From contig JBFIXI010000008.1 of NCBI GenBank assembly GCA_041605955.1, forward strand, positions 32,175 through 96,174: DNA of 64,000 nt. Direction: 5' to 3'. The position numbers were made by a program, and so were the translations under genes. The stretch's first letter is position 1. Every line of letters starts with the position of its first letter. The notes under the pieces were generated by a model. The model saw only the letters and a program-made list of their open reading frames with translations. It did no database searches and had not been told where the DNA came from. The stretch is from JAHEJX01 sp041605955 (GTDB lineage Bacteria > Actinomycetota > Acidimicrobiia > Spongiisociales > UBA5794). This document shows positions 1 through 6,850 of this stretch, piece by piece.

Positions 1-789
1 CACCCGGCCGACTCCCGTGTGCAGATGCTGGCCGAGCAGACTCCAGCCGATTTCGTGGCCTTCGACATACTGGCGCTCGATGACGAGTCCTTCCTGGACC
101 GCCCCTTCTCTGGGCGGCGGGAGGCATTGGAGGGCATCGCCGCCGGCTTCGAGCCACCGGTGCACCTGGCTCCCGCCACCGCGGATCCGGACGTCGCCCT
201 GGAGTGGTTCAACACGACCGAAGGCGCCGGGCTCGACGGGCTGATTATCAAACCGGTCGCAGACCCGTATGTGTCCAACAAGCGCACCCAGTTCAAGCTG
301 AAGCACGTGCGCAGCGCCGATTGCGTAGTGGCCGGGTATCGCATCCACAAGTCCGGCGACGGGGTCGGCTCGCTGATCCTGGGCCTCTACAGCCCAGAGG
401 GACAACTGTGGCACGTCGGAGTCGCCGCCAGCTTCACAGCCAAGAAGCGAGCCGAGCTGGTCGACGAGATGGCGCCGCTGGTGCTCGACGATATCTCGGA
501 ACACCCGTGGGCAGACTGGATGGACGCCGCGGCCAACGCCGACGGATCGATGCCGGGCGCCCCCAACCGGTGGAGCGGTTCCTCGGGACGGGACCACTCG
601 TGGATCCCGGTCCGGCCGGAACGAGTCGTCGAGGTGCAGTACAACTGGTCTACGTCCGGACGGTTTCGGGGCACCACCAAGATGCTGCGCTGGCGACCCG
701 ATCGCGATCCGGAATCCTGCAGCACCACCCAGCTCGCCGAGCCCGAGCCCCTCCCCTACGACTCGCCGGTTCACTCCATCGTGAGCTGA
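1..789 (+). CDS. ATP-dependent DNA ligase, C-terminal part (5' truncated by window edge)
   Basis: Seals nicks in duplex DNA through an enzyme-AMP intermediate. The frame is open from the first base, so the N-terminal part with the adenylated lysine lies outside the window. Visible are the FVAFDIL stretch, the motif IV-like DGLIIKP and motif V QFKLKH that close the nucleotidyltransferase domain. An OB-fold region with a W-x-P-V-R-P-E-R-V-V-E-V segment follows. This resembles the actinobacterial LigC/LigD-ligase group used in repair rather than the NAD-dependent replicative ligase. No Ku or polymerase/nuclease domain is visible on this side. A second, different ATP-dependent ligase lies at 54657-56159. 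Confidence 0.85.
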   Translation, partial: HPADSRVQMLAEQTPADFVAFDILALDDESFLDRPFSGRREALEGIAAGFEPPVHLAPATADPDVALEWFNTTEGAGLDGLIIKPVADPYVSNKRTQFKLKHVRSADCVVAGYRIHKSGDGVGSLILGLYSPEGQLWHVGVAASFTAKKRAELVDEMAPLVLDDISEHPWADWMDAAANADGSMPGAPNRWSGSSGRDHSWIPVRPERVVEVQYNWSTSGRFRGTTKMLRWRPDRDPESCSTTQLAEPEPLPYDSPVHSIVS

Positions 790-829
790 CCGAGCTGGCT
801 CGGGGGTCGCGCCGCGCGTCGGCCCCGAG

Positions 830-835
830 TACGGT
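830..835 (+). promoter_or_regulatory. -10 element TACGGT, leaderless promoter
   Basis: TANNNT hexamer ending 7 nt before the ATG at 843, with no Shine-Dalgarno sequence in between. Transcription would start at or next to the start codon. Confidence 0.6.
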
Positions 836-842
836 GGATCCG

Positions 843-1679
843 ATGAAGCTCGCCATCGATGTACCCAACTTCGGGGCGTATGCGGACCCTGCGGTGATCA
901 CCGGGTTGGCTCGCGACGTCGAAGAAGCCGGTTGGGACGGACTGTCGTTGTGGGATCACATCCTCTACTTCTCCGGCAATCCGGTCGGTGATCCGTGGGT
1001 TCTGTTGACAGCAGCTGCGGCGGCGACCGAGCGCATCAAGCTGATGTCGATGGTGACTCCCCTCCCCCGCCGCCGGCCATGGGTGCTTGCCCGGCAATGT
1101 GTGACCCTCGACCACCTCTCGGGAGGACGCCTGATTCTGGGGGTCGGCATCGGCTACCCGCCCGAGCCCGAGTTCGCCGCCTTCGGCGAAGAGACCGATG
1201 AGCGCACCCGGGCGGACATGCTCGATGAGGGCCTGGCCATCATCACCGGCATGTGGAGCGGCCGACCCTTCGGCTTCGACGGGGCGCATTACAAGCTGGA
1301 CGAGAACGTATTCGAGCCCACCCCCGTCCAGCAACCACGAATCCCGATATGGGTCGCCGGAATGTGGCCGTTTCGCCGCCCCTTCCGCCGGGCGGCCCAG
1401 TGGGACGGCGTCGCCCCGATTCTCTTCGAGGACGGCGCTCCCAAAGGTATCGCTCCGGAAGATCTACGCGAGATCTTGAGCTACGTCGAGGAACACCGCA
1501 CCAGGGCCGGACCGTACGACGTCGTGATAGGGCTGGGCCTGCCCCGCGACCCCGGCGCCGCGGGAGACCTGATGGCGGCGTTCGGAAGAGCCGGCGCCAC
1601 CTGGATGCGAATCATGCCCGACTACGGGGAGGACCCTGCTGAGTTCCGGGCCCGGATACGTTCCGGCCCTCCAAGCTGA
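843..1679 (+). CDS. LLM-class (luciferase-like) flavin/F420-dependent oxidoreductase
   Basis: A TIM-barrel oxidoreductase of the bacterial luciferase superfamily, 278 aa. It shows the family's opening strand (MKLAIDVPNFG), the E-x-x-G-W-D-G-L-S-L-W-D-H segment, and the V-T-L-D-H-L-S-G-G-R-L-I-L-G-V-G-I-G-Y region that binds the deazaflavin or flavin phosphate. In actinobacteria most such proteins use F420, but FMN cannot be excluded and the substrate is unknown. The reading frame is open far upstream. I place the start at this ATG because family homology begins exactly here and a -10 hexamer sits 7 nt before it. Confidence 0.85.
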   Translation: MKLAIDVPNFGAYADPAVITGLARDVEEAGWDGLSLWDHILYFSGNPVGDPWVLLTAAAAATERIKLMSMVTPLPRRRPWVLARQCVTLDHLSGGRLILGVGIGYPPEPEFAAFGEETDERTRADMLDEGLAIITGMWSGRPFGFDGAHYKLDENVFEPTPVQQPRIPIWVAGMWPFRRPFRRAAQWDGVAPILFEDGAPKGIAPEDLREILSYVEEHRTRAGPYDVVIGLGLPRDPGAAGDLMAAFGRAGATWMRIMPDYGEDPAEFRARIRSGPPS

Positions 1680-1715
1680 CCAGCGTGTCGGACTGCTGTC
1701 CGCTTCCCAAGACGA

Positions 1716-2357
1716 TCAGCTGCGCGCTCCAACGCCTGACGGCACCGCCGGGTAGTCGTGGCGGAACATGAGAGCGATGCGGGGGCGGGCCTGGGCGACT
1801 TTGGGAACGGTGTGCTCCCACGTGCGTTGGCAGGAGCCTCCCATCACGATCAGGTCGCCGTGGCCGAGTGAGAAGCTGAGCGACTTACCCCCGCCGCGAG
1901 GTCGCAGCAGGAAGCGGCGGGGCCCTGCCAGCGATACGGTGGCGACGAGGGCGTCGGGCAGATCGCGCGCCACCCGGTCGCCGTGCCAGGCGACGCTGTC
2001 GTTGCCGTCGCGGTAGAAGCCGGCCGATACCCGATCGAGCCTCACTCCGTAACGCCGCGATAGAGCCTCGACGAGTTCTCCGACGACCGGGTCGATGCCC
2101 CCGTCGATACGCGCCGTGAGCCGTGGCGTCCGCACCACCTTGTCGTACATGACCACCTGTGGACTGGACCATTCGGCCCCGTCGCGCACCGTAGCGAACA
2201 GTCGCTCGTCCCCACCGAGGAAGCTACGTTGATAGTCCACCCAGGCATCGCGGCCCAGAGACACCCTCTCCACCCCCCGAAATGAGGTGTCAATCCGGAC
2301 CTCGGCCTCCGCAAACAACGTCGCTTGGGCAATATCAGCAGCGGCGACATCGAACAT
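1716..2357 (-). CDS. AlkB-like 2-oxoglutarate/Fe(II) dioxygenase
   Basis: 213 aa. AlkB-type enzymes oxidatively remove alkyl groups from damaged nucleobases. The iron ligands are visible as H125-x-D127 (WHGD) and H182 (WEHTVPK), and the 2-oxoglutarate-binding arginines are in RPRIALMFR near residue 193. The segment FLLRPRGGG...LGHGDLIVMGG matches the double-stranded beta-helix core. It stands alone, convergent with the LLM gene and divergent from the acetyltransferase gene. A TAGAGT element 7 nt before the ATG suggests a leaderless message. The natural substrate (DNA, RNA or protein) cannot be told from sequence. Confidence 0.85.
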   Translation of the reverse strand: MFDVAAADIAQATLFAEAEVRIDTSFRGVERVSLGRDAWVDYQRSFLGGDERLFATVRDGAEWSSPQVVMYDKVVRTPRLTARIDGGIDPVVGELVEALSRRYGVRLDRVSAGFYRDGNDSVAWHGDRVARDLPDALVATVSLAGPRRFLLRPRGGGKSLSFSLGHGDLIVMGGSCQRTWEHTVPKVAQARPRIALMFRHDYPAVPSGVGARS

Positions 2358-2364
2358 ACGTTCG

Positions 2365-2370
2365 ACTCTA
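2365..2370 (-). promoter_or_regulatory. -10 element TAGAGT, leaderless promoter
   Basis: Minus-strand TAGAGT 7 nt before the ATG at 2357, with no ribosome binding site in between. Confidence 0.6.
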
Positions 2371-2437
2371 GTGCCGCCGGGCCCACTCCGCTAGCGGCAG
2401 CCCGCTACGTGCCGCGGCCGGCGTGAATTCGGCCCGG

Positions 2438-2443
2438 TAGCTT
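2438..2443 (+). promoter_or_regulatory. -10 element TAGCTT, leaderless promoter
   Basis: TAGCTT ends 6 nt before the GTG at 2450, with no ribosome binding site in between. Confidence 0.55.
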
Positions 2444-2449
2444 TCGATC

Positions 2450-2884
2450 GTGATCCGTGCCTACGAACCCGGCGACGAACAGGACGTGATCCGCGTGTGG
2501 CTCGCTGCGACGATTCCCGGCCAGTCGTTTTTGCCCGAAGAGCACTGGCGGGCGATGGAGCCGGAGATTCGAGCGCTCATCCCGATGACGCAGTCATGGG
2601 TGGCTGTGGAGAATGGCGAGCTGGTCGCCTTCGCCTCGCTGCTCGGCAACATGATCGGTGGGTTGTTCGCGCATCCCGATCATCAAGGGAAGGGCCATGG
2701 CCGGGCGCTGATCGAGCACGTCCGGAGCCGTTTCGACCCGCTCTTGGTGGAGGTCTTCGAGGCGAACGCAGCAGCGATCGGCTTCTACAGAAGCTGCGGA
2801 TTCGTAGATCACGAGCGGCGGATGGACCCGCCCTCAGGGCTGGCCCAGCTGATCCTCCGACTCGAGGATCCGACTGAGGACTGA
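2450..2884 (+). CDS. GNAT family N-acetyltransferase
   Basis: 144 aa, one GNAT domain. The acetyl-CoA pyrophosphate-binding loop is visible as H-x-D-H-Q-G-K-G-H-G-R-A-L. It is preceded by the beta4 strand (LVAFASLLGNMIGGLFA) and followed by the V-F-E-A-N-A-A-A-I-G-F-Y-R-S-C-G-F motif that is typical of the family. The acceptor could be a small amine, a peptide N terminus or an antibiotic; nothing in the surroundings decides this. The GTG start is supported by homology beginning at MIRAYEPGDE and by the -10 hexamer 6 nt upstream. Confidence 0.85.
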   Translation: MIRAYEPGDEQDVIRVWLAATIPGQSFLPEEHWRAMEPEIRALIPMTQSWVAVENGELVAFASLLGNMIGGLFAHPDHQGKGHGRALIEHVRSRFDPLLVEVFEANAAAIGFYRSCGFVDHERRMDPPSGLAQLILRLEDPTED

Positions 2885-2973
2885 ATGGCCCGCCGGCACA
2901 AGCCCTGGGCTCTCTTGACCACACCCCACGCTCAGCAGGGTCTCGATGCATCTGCGACCGAGGTAGAGCTGCG

Positions 2974-3333
2974 CTAGCCGCTCGCCGCCTCTCCGGTGCC
3001 GACCCACGAGTCCCACGGCAATTCTGATGTACCGCTGACTCGCACAACGACAGTTCCGGCCTCGTCTTGGCCGGGACTGAGGATTGCGGTGGCACTCCCC
3101 TCCTTGCGGAGGGCAGTGAGTGTGACCGGTCCGGACCACCATCCCATGGCGGCGTCCTCGGGGCGGTACAACTCTCCACGGAAAGGCTCGACTCGGGACC
3201 CGGTCGCAGTGAGCCGGGCGGGGACTATGTCCCACGTGACGCCGTCGGGGCCGGAAATCCGTACCAGGCCTTCGAATGTAGGCAGGGGCGCAGACTCGGT
3301 TCCGGTAGGCGCTTCAGGCGGCGGGACAGTCAT
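2974..3333 (-). CDS. hypothetical protein, small soluble
   Basis: 119 aa with no family I recognise. It is proline-rich at the N terminus and then has alternating short hydrophobic strands (GLVRISG, TWDIVPARLTATGS, GTVVVRVSGTS), suggesting a small all-beta domain. There is no signal peptide or membrane segment. A TTG six codons upstream is in frame, but I choose this ATG because a TAGGCT -10 element ends 7 nt before it. The gene is flanked by the acetyltransferase (convergent) and the GH13 enzyme downstream on the same strand. Coding status rests on its clean frame and promoter fit only. Confidence 0.5.
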   Translation of the reverse strand: MTVPPPEAPTGTESAPLPTFEGLVRISGPDGVTWDIVPARLTATGSRVEPFRGELYRPEDAAMGWWSGPVTLTALRKEGSATAILSPGQDEAGTVVVRVSGTSELPWDSWVGTGEAASG

Positions 3334-3340
3334 CGGCGAG

Positions 3341-3346
3341 AGCCTA
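3341..3346 (-). promoter_or_regulatory. -10 element TAGGCT, leaderless promoter
   Basis: Minus-strand TAGGCT 7 nt before the ATG at 3333. This spacing argues for that ATG over the upstream in-frame TTG. Confidence 0.5.
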
Positions 3347-3399
3347 CCCAAGCCGCCGTGAAGTCAAGCTCGTCATGCCGCCTATCCCAGCCAGTTCGT

Positions 3400-5196
3400 T
3401 CAGTCGACCCGGGACAGGATCACCGCCGAATAGGGCGCCAACCCGATGCTCACCCTGGCCGGCATCGAATGCAGCGGGGCTTCCCTCGCCTCCACTTGGT
3501 CGGAGCCGCTCCCCTCGAAGGACTCGTCGTAGGCGGGCGCGTCGCTGTCGAAGACCACCCGCCAACGGCCGGCCGCCGGCACCCCGATCTCGTACACCGG
3601 ATAACGTCGGTTGGCGAAGTTGGCCACCACGACCACATCGTCACCTGGGCCGGCATCATCCCAGCGGTGATAGCCGACGACCTTGTCCCAGTCGTTCACA
3701 TGATGAACGTGGGCATGCTGGCCCAGCAGACCACGTGAGTTGCCGGCGATGTTGCGCCGCAACGCGATCAGGTCTCGGTAGAGCTGGACGATGCCGGCGT
3801 GGGTATCGAGGCGGCTCCAGTCGATCGGATCGTCGTCACGGAACCACTGATCCTCGAGCAACTCCTGGCCCTGGAACATCATCGGAACTCCGGGAGCTGT
3901 GAACACCAAGGCGGCGCCGAGTGTCGAGCGTTTGCGTGCGTGCCAGCCGTCGGCATTGCCAGGCCAGATCTCCTCCGGGACCCGGGCGCTGCCGTTGGCT
4001 ACCTCATCGTGAGACTCGGTGTATACGACCCGAGCAAATGCATCGGCTCCGTAGCGATGATCGATCGCCCGCGCCACCGCCCGCATATCGCGTCTTGCAT
4101 CGTCGATCTCGGTCAGCGCCGCCCGAATCGGGTGGACGAACTGCGAATCCCACTGCGCGTCGAAGCCGGCGCCCCCTTCATCGGTCGGTGCAGTCAGCGC
4201 CGGTTCATCACGCAGGTCTTCGGCGATCGACACCTTCCACGGCTGGCGCGAGTCGATCTCGTCGTTGATGTCGCGTATGACGCGCCACCCGTCGGGGAGG
4301 TCGGCACCCGGGTCCGAGCCGCCCCACACGTTGCGAATGTACGACGTGGCGTCCCAGCGGAGGCCGTCGATGCGGCAATCCTCCAGCCACATCAGCGCGT
4401 TGTCACGCAGGTATCGGCGGACTTCCTCCCGTCCATAGTCGGGGCGGGTATCGCCCCACGGGGTGTGGCGGCGCCAGTCGTTGTAGAAGTAGATGCCCCC
4501 GCCTTCGTCTTCGCTCCAGCCGTCGAAGCGCCACAGGTCGAGGTCCGAAGGCCCCAGATGGTTGTAGACAACGTCCATGATGACCGCCATGCCCGCCTCG
4601 TGGGCGGCCTTGACGAACTCCTTGAACGCGTCTGGCCCGCCGTAATCGCTCTCGATCGCAAACGGATGGGCCGGGTTGTAACCCCACGAACGCTCACCGG
4701 GGAACTCCATCGGGGGCATCAGCTCGATCACGTTGATGCCTAGTTGTCGCAGATGGTCGAGGCGCCGGATCGCCGAGGTGAAGTCACCGGGCTCGTCACC
4801 CGGAGGATCGGTGAACGTCCCCAGGTGCATCTCGTAGATGACCATCTCGTTCCACGGCGGGGTCCGGTAGTTGTCGGGAACCAGCCAGTCGTACTCCTCC
4901 GGAGGACGGACGACTGCATTGCCGACACTGCTGGTCACCTGTCTGGCGTACGGATCCAGCCGATACAGCGCCTCCTCGCCAGCATGAACGAGAAACTGAT
5001 ACTCGTCGCCGGGAGCAGCTCCATCGACGCGACCTGCCCACAGGCCGCCCTCCTCTTGCGCGAGCGGGTGCTCCCCTTCCTTCCAGTCGTTGAAGGTACC
5101 CACGACCTCGACCGCCGTGGCGTGCGGGGCCCAGGCACGGAACGACGCGCCACTTCTGTCGGCGATGGCTCCCATTTCGGCTTTGGCAGCGGTCAC
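3400..5196 (-). CDS. GH13 alpha-amylase family enzyme with CBM48-like N-terminal domain (branching-enzyme-like)
   Basis: 598 aa. The N-terminal domain (FRAWAPHATAVEVVGTFNDW) is CBM48/isoamylase-N-like, as in glucan branching and debranching enzymes. A GH13 barrel follows, with MDVVYNHLGPS, DGLRWDAT (nucleophile Asp), SIAEDL (acid/base Glu) and TESHDE (transition-state Asp), then a C-terminal beta domain. At about 600 residues it fits branching-enzyme-like proteins that act on glycogen or alpha-glucans. Trehalose-forming TreZ is a close alternative. The GTG start is chosen because GGGAGG lies 4 nt before it; the frame also extends 23 codons further upstream. Confidence 0.8.
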   Translation of the reverse strand: MTAAKAEMGAIADRSGASFRAWAPHATAVEVVGTFNDWKEGEHPLAQEEGGLWAGRVDGAAPGDEYQFLVHAGEEALYRLDPYARQVTSSVGNAVVRPPEEYDWLVPDNYRTPPWNEMVIYEMHLGTFTDPPGDEPGDFTSAIRRLDHLRQLGINVIELMPPMEFPGERSWGYNPAHPFAIESDYGGPDAFKEFVKAAHEAGMAVIMDVVYNHLGPSDLDLWRFDGWSEDEGGGIYFYNDWRRHTPWGDTRPDYGREEVRRYLRDNALMWLEDCRIDGLRWDATSYIRNVWGGSDPGADLPDGWRVIRDINDEIDSRQPWKVSIAEDLRDEPALTAPTDEGGAGFDAQWDSQFVHPIRAALTEIDDARRDMRAVARAIDHRYGADAFARVVYTESHDEVANGSARVPEEIWPGNADGWHARKRSTLGAALVFTAPGVPMMFQGQELLEDQWFRDDDPIDWSRLDTHAGIVQLYRDLIALRRNIAGNSRGLLGQHAHVHHVNDWDKVVGYHRWDDAGPGDDVVVVANFANRRYPVYEIGVPAAGRWRVVFDSDAPAYDESFEGSGSDQVEAREAPLHSMPARVSIGLAPYSAVILSRVD

Positions 5197-5203
5197 GGCA
5201 CCT

Positions 5204-5245
5204 CCCAGTTCCTTCGGCCGGTTCGTTTGACCCAATTCCTTCGGC
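5204..5245 (-). repeat. duplicated 15-bp segment at the GH13 gene start
   Basis: Two near-identical 15-mers (minus strand GCCGAAGGAACTGGG and GCCGAAGGAATTGGG) lie 27 bp apart. The downstream copy contributes the purine-rich tract next to the ribosome binding site of the GH13 gene. It could be a small local duplication or a regulatory element in the leader. Confidence 0.5.
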
Positions 5246-5319
5246 GCGACTACCGGTCGCCGCATCGTACGGCATCATCCGCCAGCAAGTGGCGAGCCCG
5301 CCCGAGCGCGGATGCTCGC

Positions 5320-5325
5320 TAGCCT
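5320..5325 (+). promoter_or_regulatory. -10 element TAGCCT, leaderless promoter
   Basis: TAGCCT ends 6 nt before the ATG at 5332, with no ribosome binding site in between. Confidence 0.6.
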
Positions 5326-5331
5326 GGCGTT

Positions 5332-6654
5332 ATGTCAGAGCCGCGACCCGTGATCGTTCTCGGCGCGGCCGGACGTGATTTCCACAACTTCAACCTGCTG
5401 TATCGCGACGACCCTTCTCACCGCGTCGTCGCTTTCACCGCTACCCAGATTCCCGACATCGCCGACCGGCGATATCCGCCCGGGCTGGCCGGGCCGCACT
5501 ACCCGGACGGGATCCCGATCCATCCCGAGGAGGACTTGGAGGCGCTGATCGCCGAGCACGGCGTCGAGCTGGTTGTCTTCAGCTATAGCGACGTCAGTCA
5601 CGAGCACGTGATGCATCTAGCTGCGCGGGCCAATGCCGCCGGCGCCGACTTCATGCTGCCCGGTGACTCCACTTCGTTGCAGTCGGCCCGGCCGGTGGTT
5701 TCGGTGACGGCGGTCCGTACTGGAGCCGGCAAGAGCCAGACATCCCGCAAGATTCGCGCCGTTACCGCGGCCGCCGGAGTACGAGTGGCTGCCATTCGCC
5801 ACCCCATGCCGTACGGCAATCTGCTGCTGCAACGACTGCAGCGGTTCGCTGCGTTCGAGGAGCTCGATGCGGCCGACGTGACCATCGAAGAGCGCGAGGA
5901 GTACGAACCGTATCTGCGCGACGGCGCCGTCATCTACGCAGGCATCGACTACGCAGCCATCTTGCAGGCGGCGGAAGCTGAAGCCGACCTGATCATCTGG
6001 GACGGAGGCAACAACGACACCCCGTTCATCCGCCCGGACGTCGACCTATGTGTGGTAGATCCACATCGAGCGGGCCACGAGCTTCGGTATTGGCCGGGTG
6101 AAGCCAACCTCCGTCGCGCCAGCGCCGTGATCATCAACAAGGTCGAAACTGCTGAGCCGGCGGCGTTGGAACAGCTCAGGCAGACGATCTCTGAGGTCAA
6201 CCCGAAGGCGACCGTCACCGAAGCCGCCTCGGTGGTCCGCGTGGATGATCCCGCTCGGATCAAGGGCCAGCGGGTCCTGGTCGTCGAAGACGGGCCGACG
6301 ACCACCCACGGCGAGATGCCCTATGGCGCCGGGTGGGTAGCAGCCAATCAGTATGGGGCGGTCGAGATCGTTGATCCTCGGCCTTACGCCACCGGCTCCA
6401 TCGTCGACGTGTTCGCCGACTATCCCCACCTCGAACGGGTGCTGCCCGCGGTGGGCTACGGGACGGAGCAACGCCGGGATCTGCGGGAGACCATCCACCG
6501 GGCTGCGGAGGACCTCGACGTCATCGTGATCGGGACGCCCATCGACCTGGCTCGTGTCCTCGATCTCGAGGTACCCAGCGTTCAGGTCTACTACGACCTC
6601 GAGGAGCGCCGCGGGCCAACGGTCGCTGAGCTGCTGCGGCCGTTGTTGCCCTGA
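5332..6654 (+). CDS. cyclic 2,3-diphosphoglycerate synthetase-like P-loop protein
   Basis: 440 aa. Resembles the cyclic 2,3-diphosphoglycerate synthetase family, first known from methanogens. That enzyme closes 2,3-diphosphoglycerate into the cyclic osmolyte/thermoprotectant using ATP. The N-terminal third looks Rossmann-like (VIVLGAAGRDFHNF) and is followed by a P-loop GAGKSQTS (residues 131-138). A D-G-G-N-N-D-T-P-F segment (Walker B-like) and a V-V-D-P-H-R-A-G-H motif come next. The length matches the family. No 2-phosphoglycerate kinase, which makes the precursor, is visible nearby, so the substrate in this organism is uncertain. Confidence 0.75.
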   Translation: MSEPRPVIVLGAAGRDFHNFNLLYRDDPSHRVVAFTATQIPDIADRRYPPGLAGPHYPDGIPIHPEEDLEALIAEHGVELVVFSYSDVSHEHVMHLAARANAAGADFMLPGDSTSLQSARPVVSVTAVRTGAGKSQTSRKIRAVTAAAGVRVAAIRHPMPYGNLLLQRLQRFAAFEELDAADVTIEEREEYEPYLRDGAVIYAGIDYAAILQAAEAEADLIIWDGGNNDTPFIRPDVDLCVVDPHRAGHELRYWPGEANLRRASAVIINKVETAEPAALEQLRQTISEVNPKATVTEAASVVRVDDPARIKGQRVLVVEDGPTTTHGEMPYGAGWVAANQYGAVEIVDPRPYATGSIVDVFADYPHLERVLPAVGYGTEQRRDLRETIHRAAEDLDVIVIGTPIDLARVLDLEVPSVQVYYDLEERRGPTVAELLRPLLP

Positions 6655-6850
6655 GCTGAGTCGGCGGAGCAAGGCGCTCACCACCTCAAACGTCGCCGAT
6701 CTCCACGGCGAGCTCCGCAGCGGTCCGCGCCCAATTTGGGGTCTTATCGGGCCCTTGGCGTTGTGATACTTTCCGCGCACGCACCAGGGACCTCCGGGGC
6801 GCATTTGTCGTCGAGGTCATTCCTCGCAGGGCACGAAGGACAGCCGACCT

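Noticed and set aside
204..842. Upstream extension of the LLM oxidoreductase frame
   Set aside because: It runs out of frame through the DNA ligase gene and has no homology before the ATG at 843, which also has a promoter element.
3799..4743. 314-codon plus-strand frame
   Set aside because: Antisense shadow of the GH13 gene; no recognisable domain.
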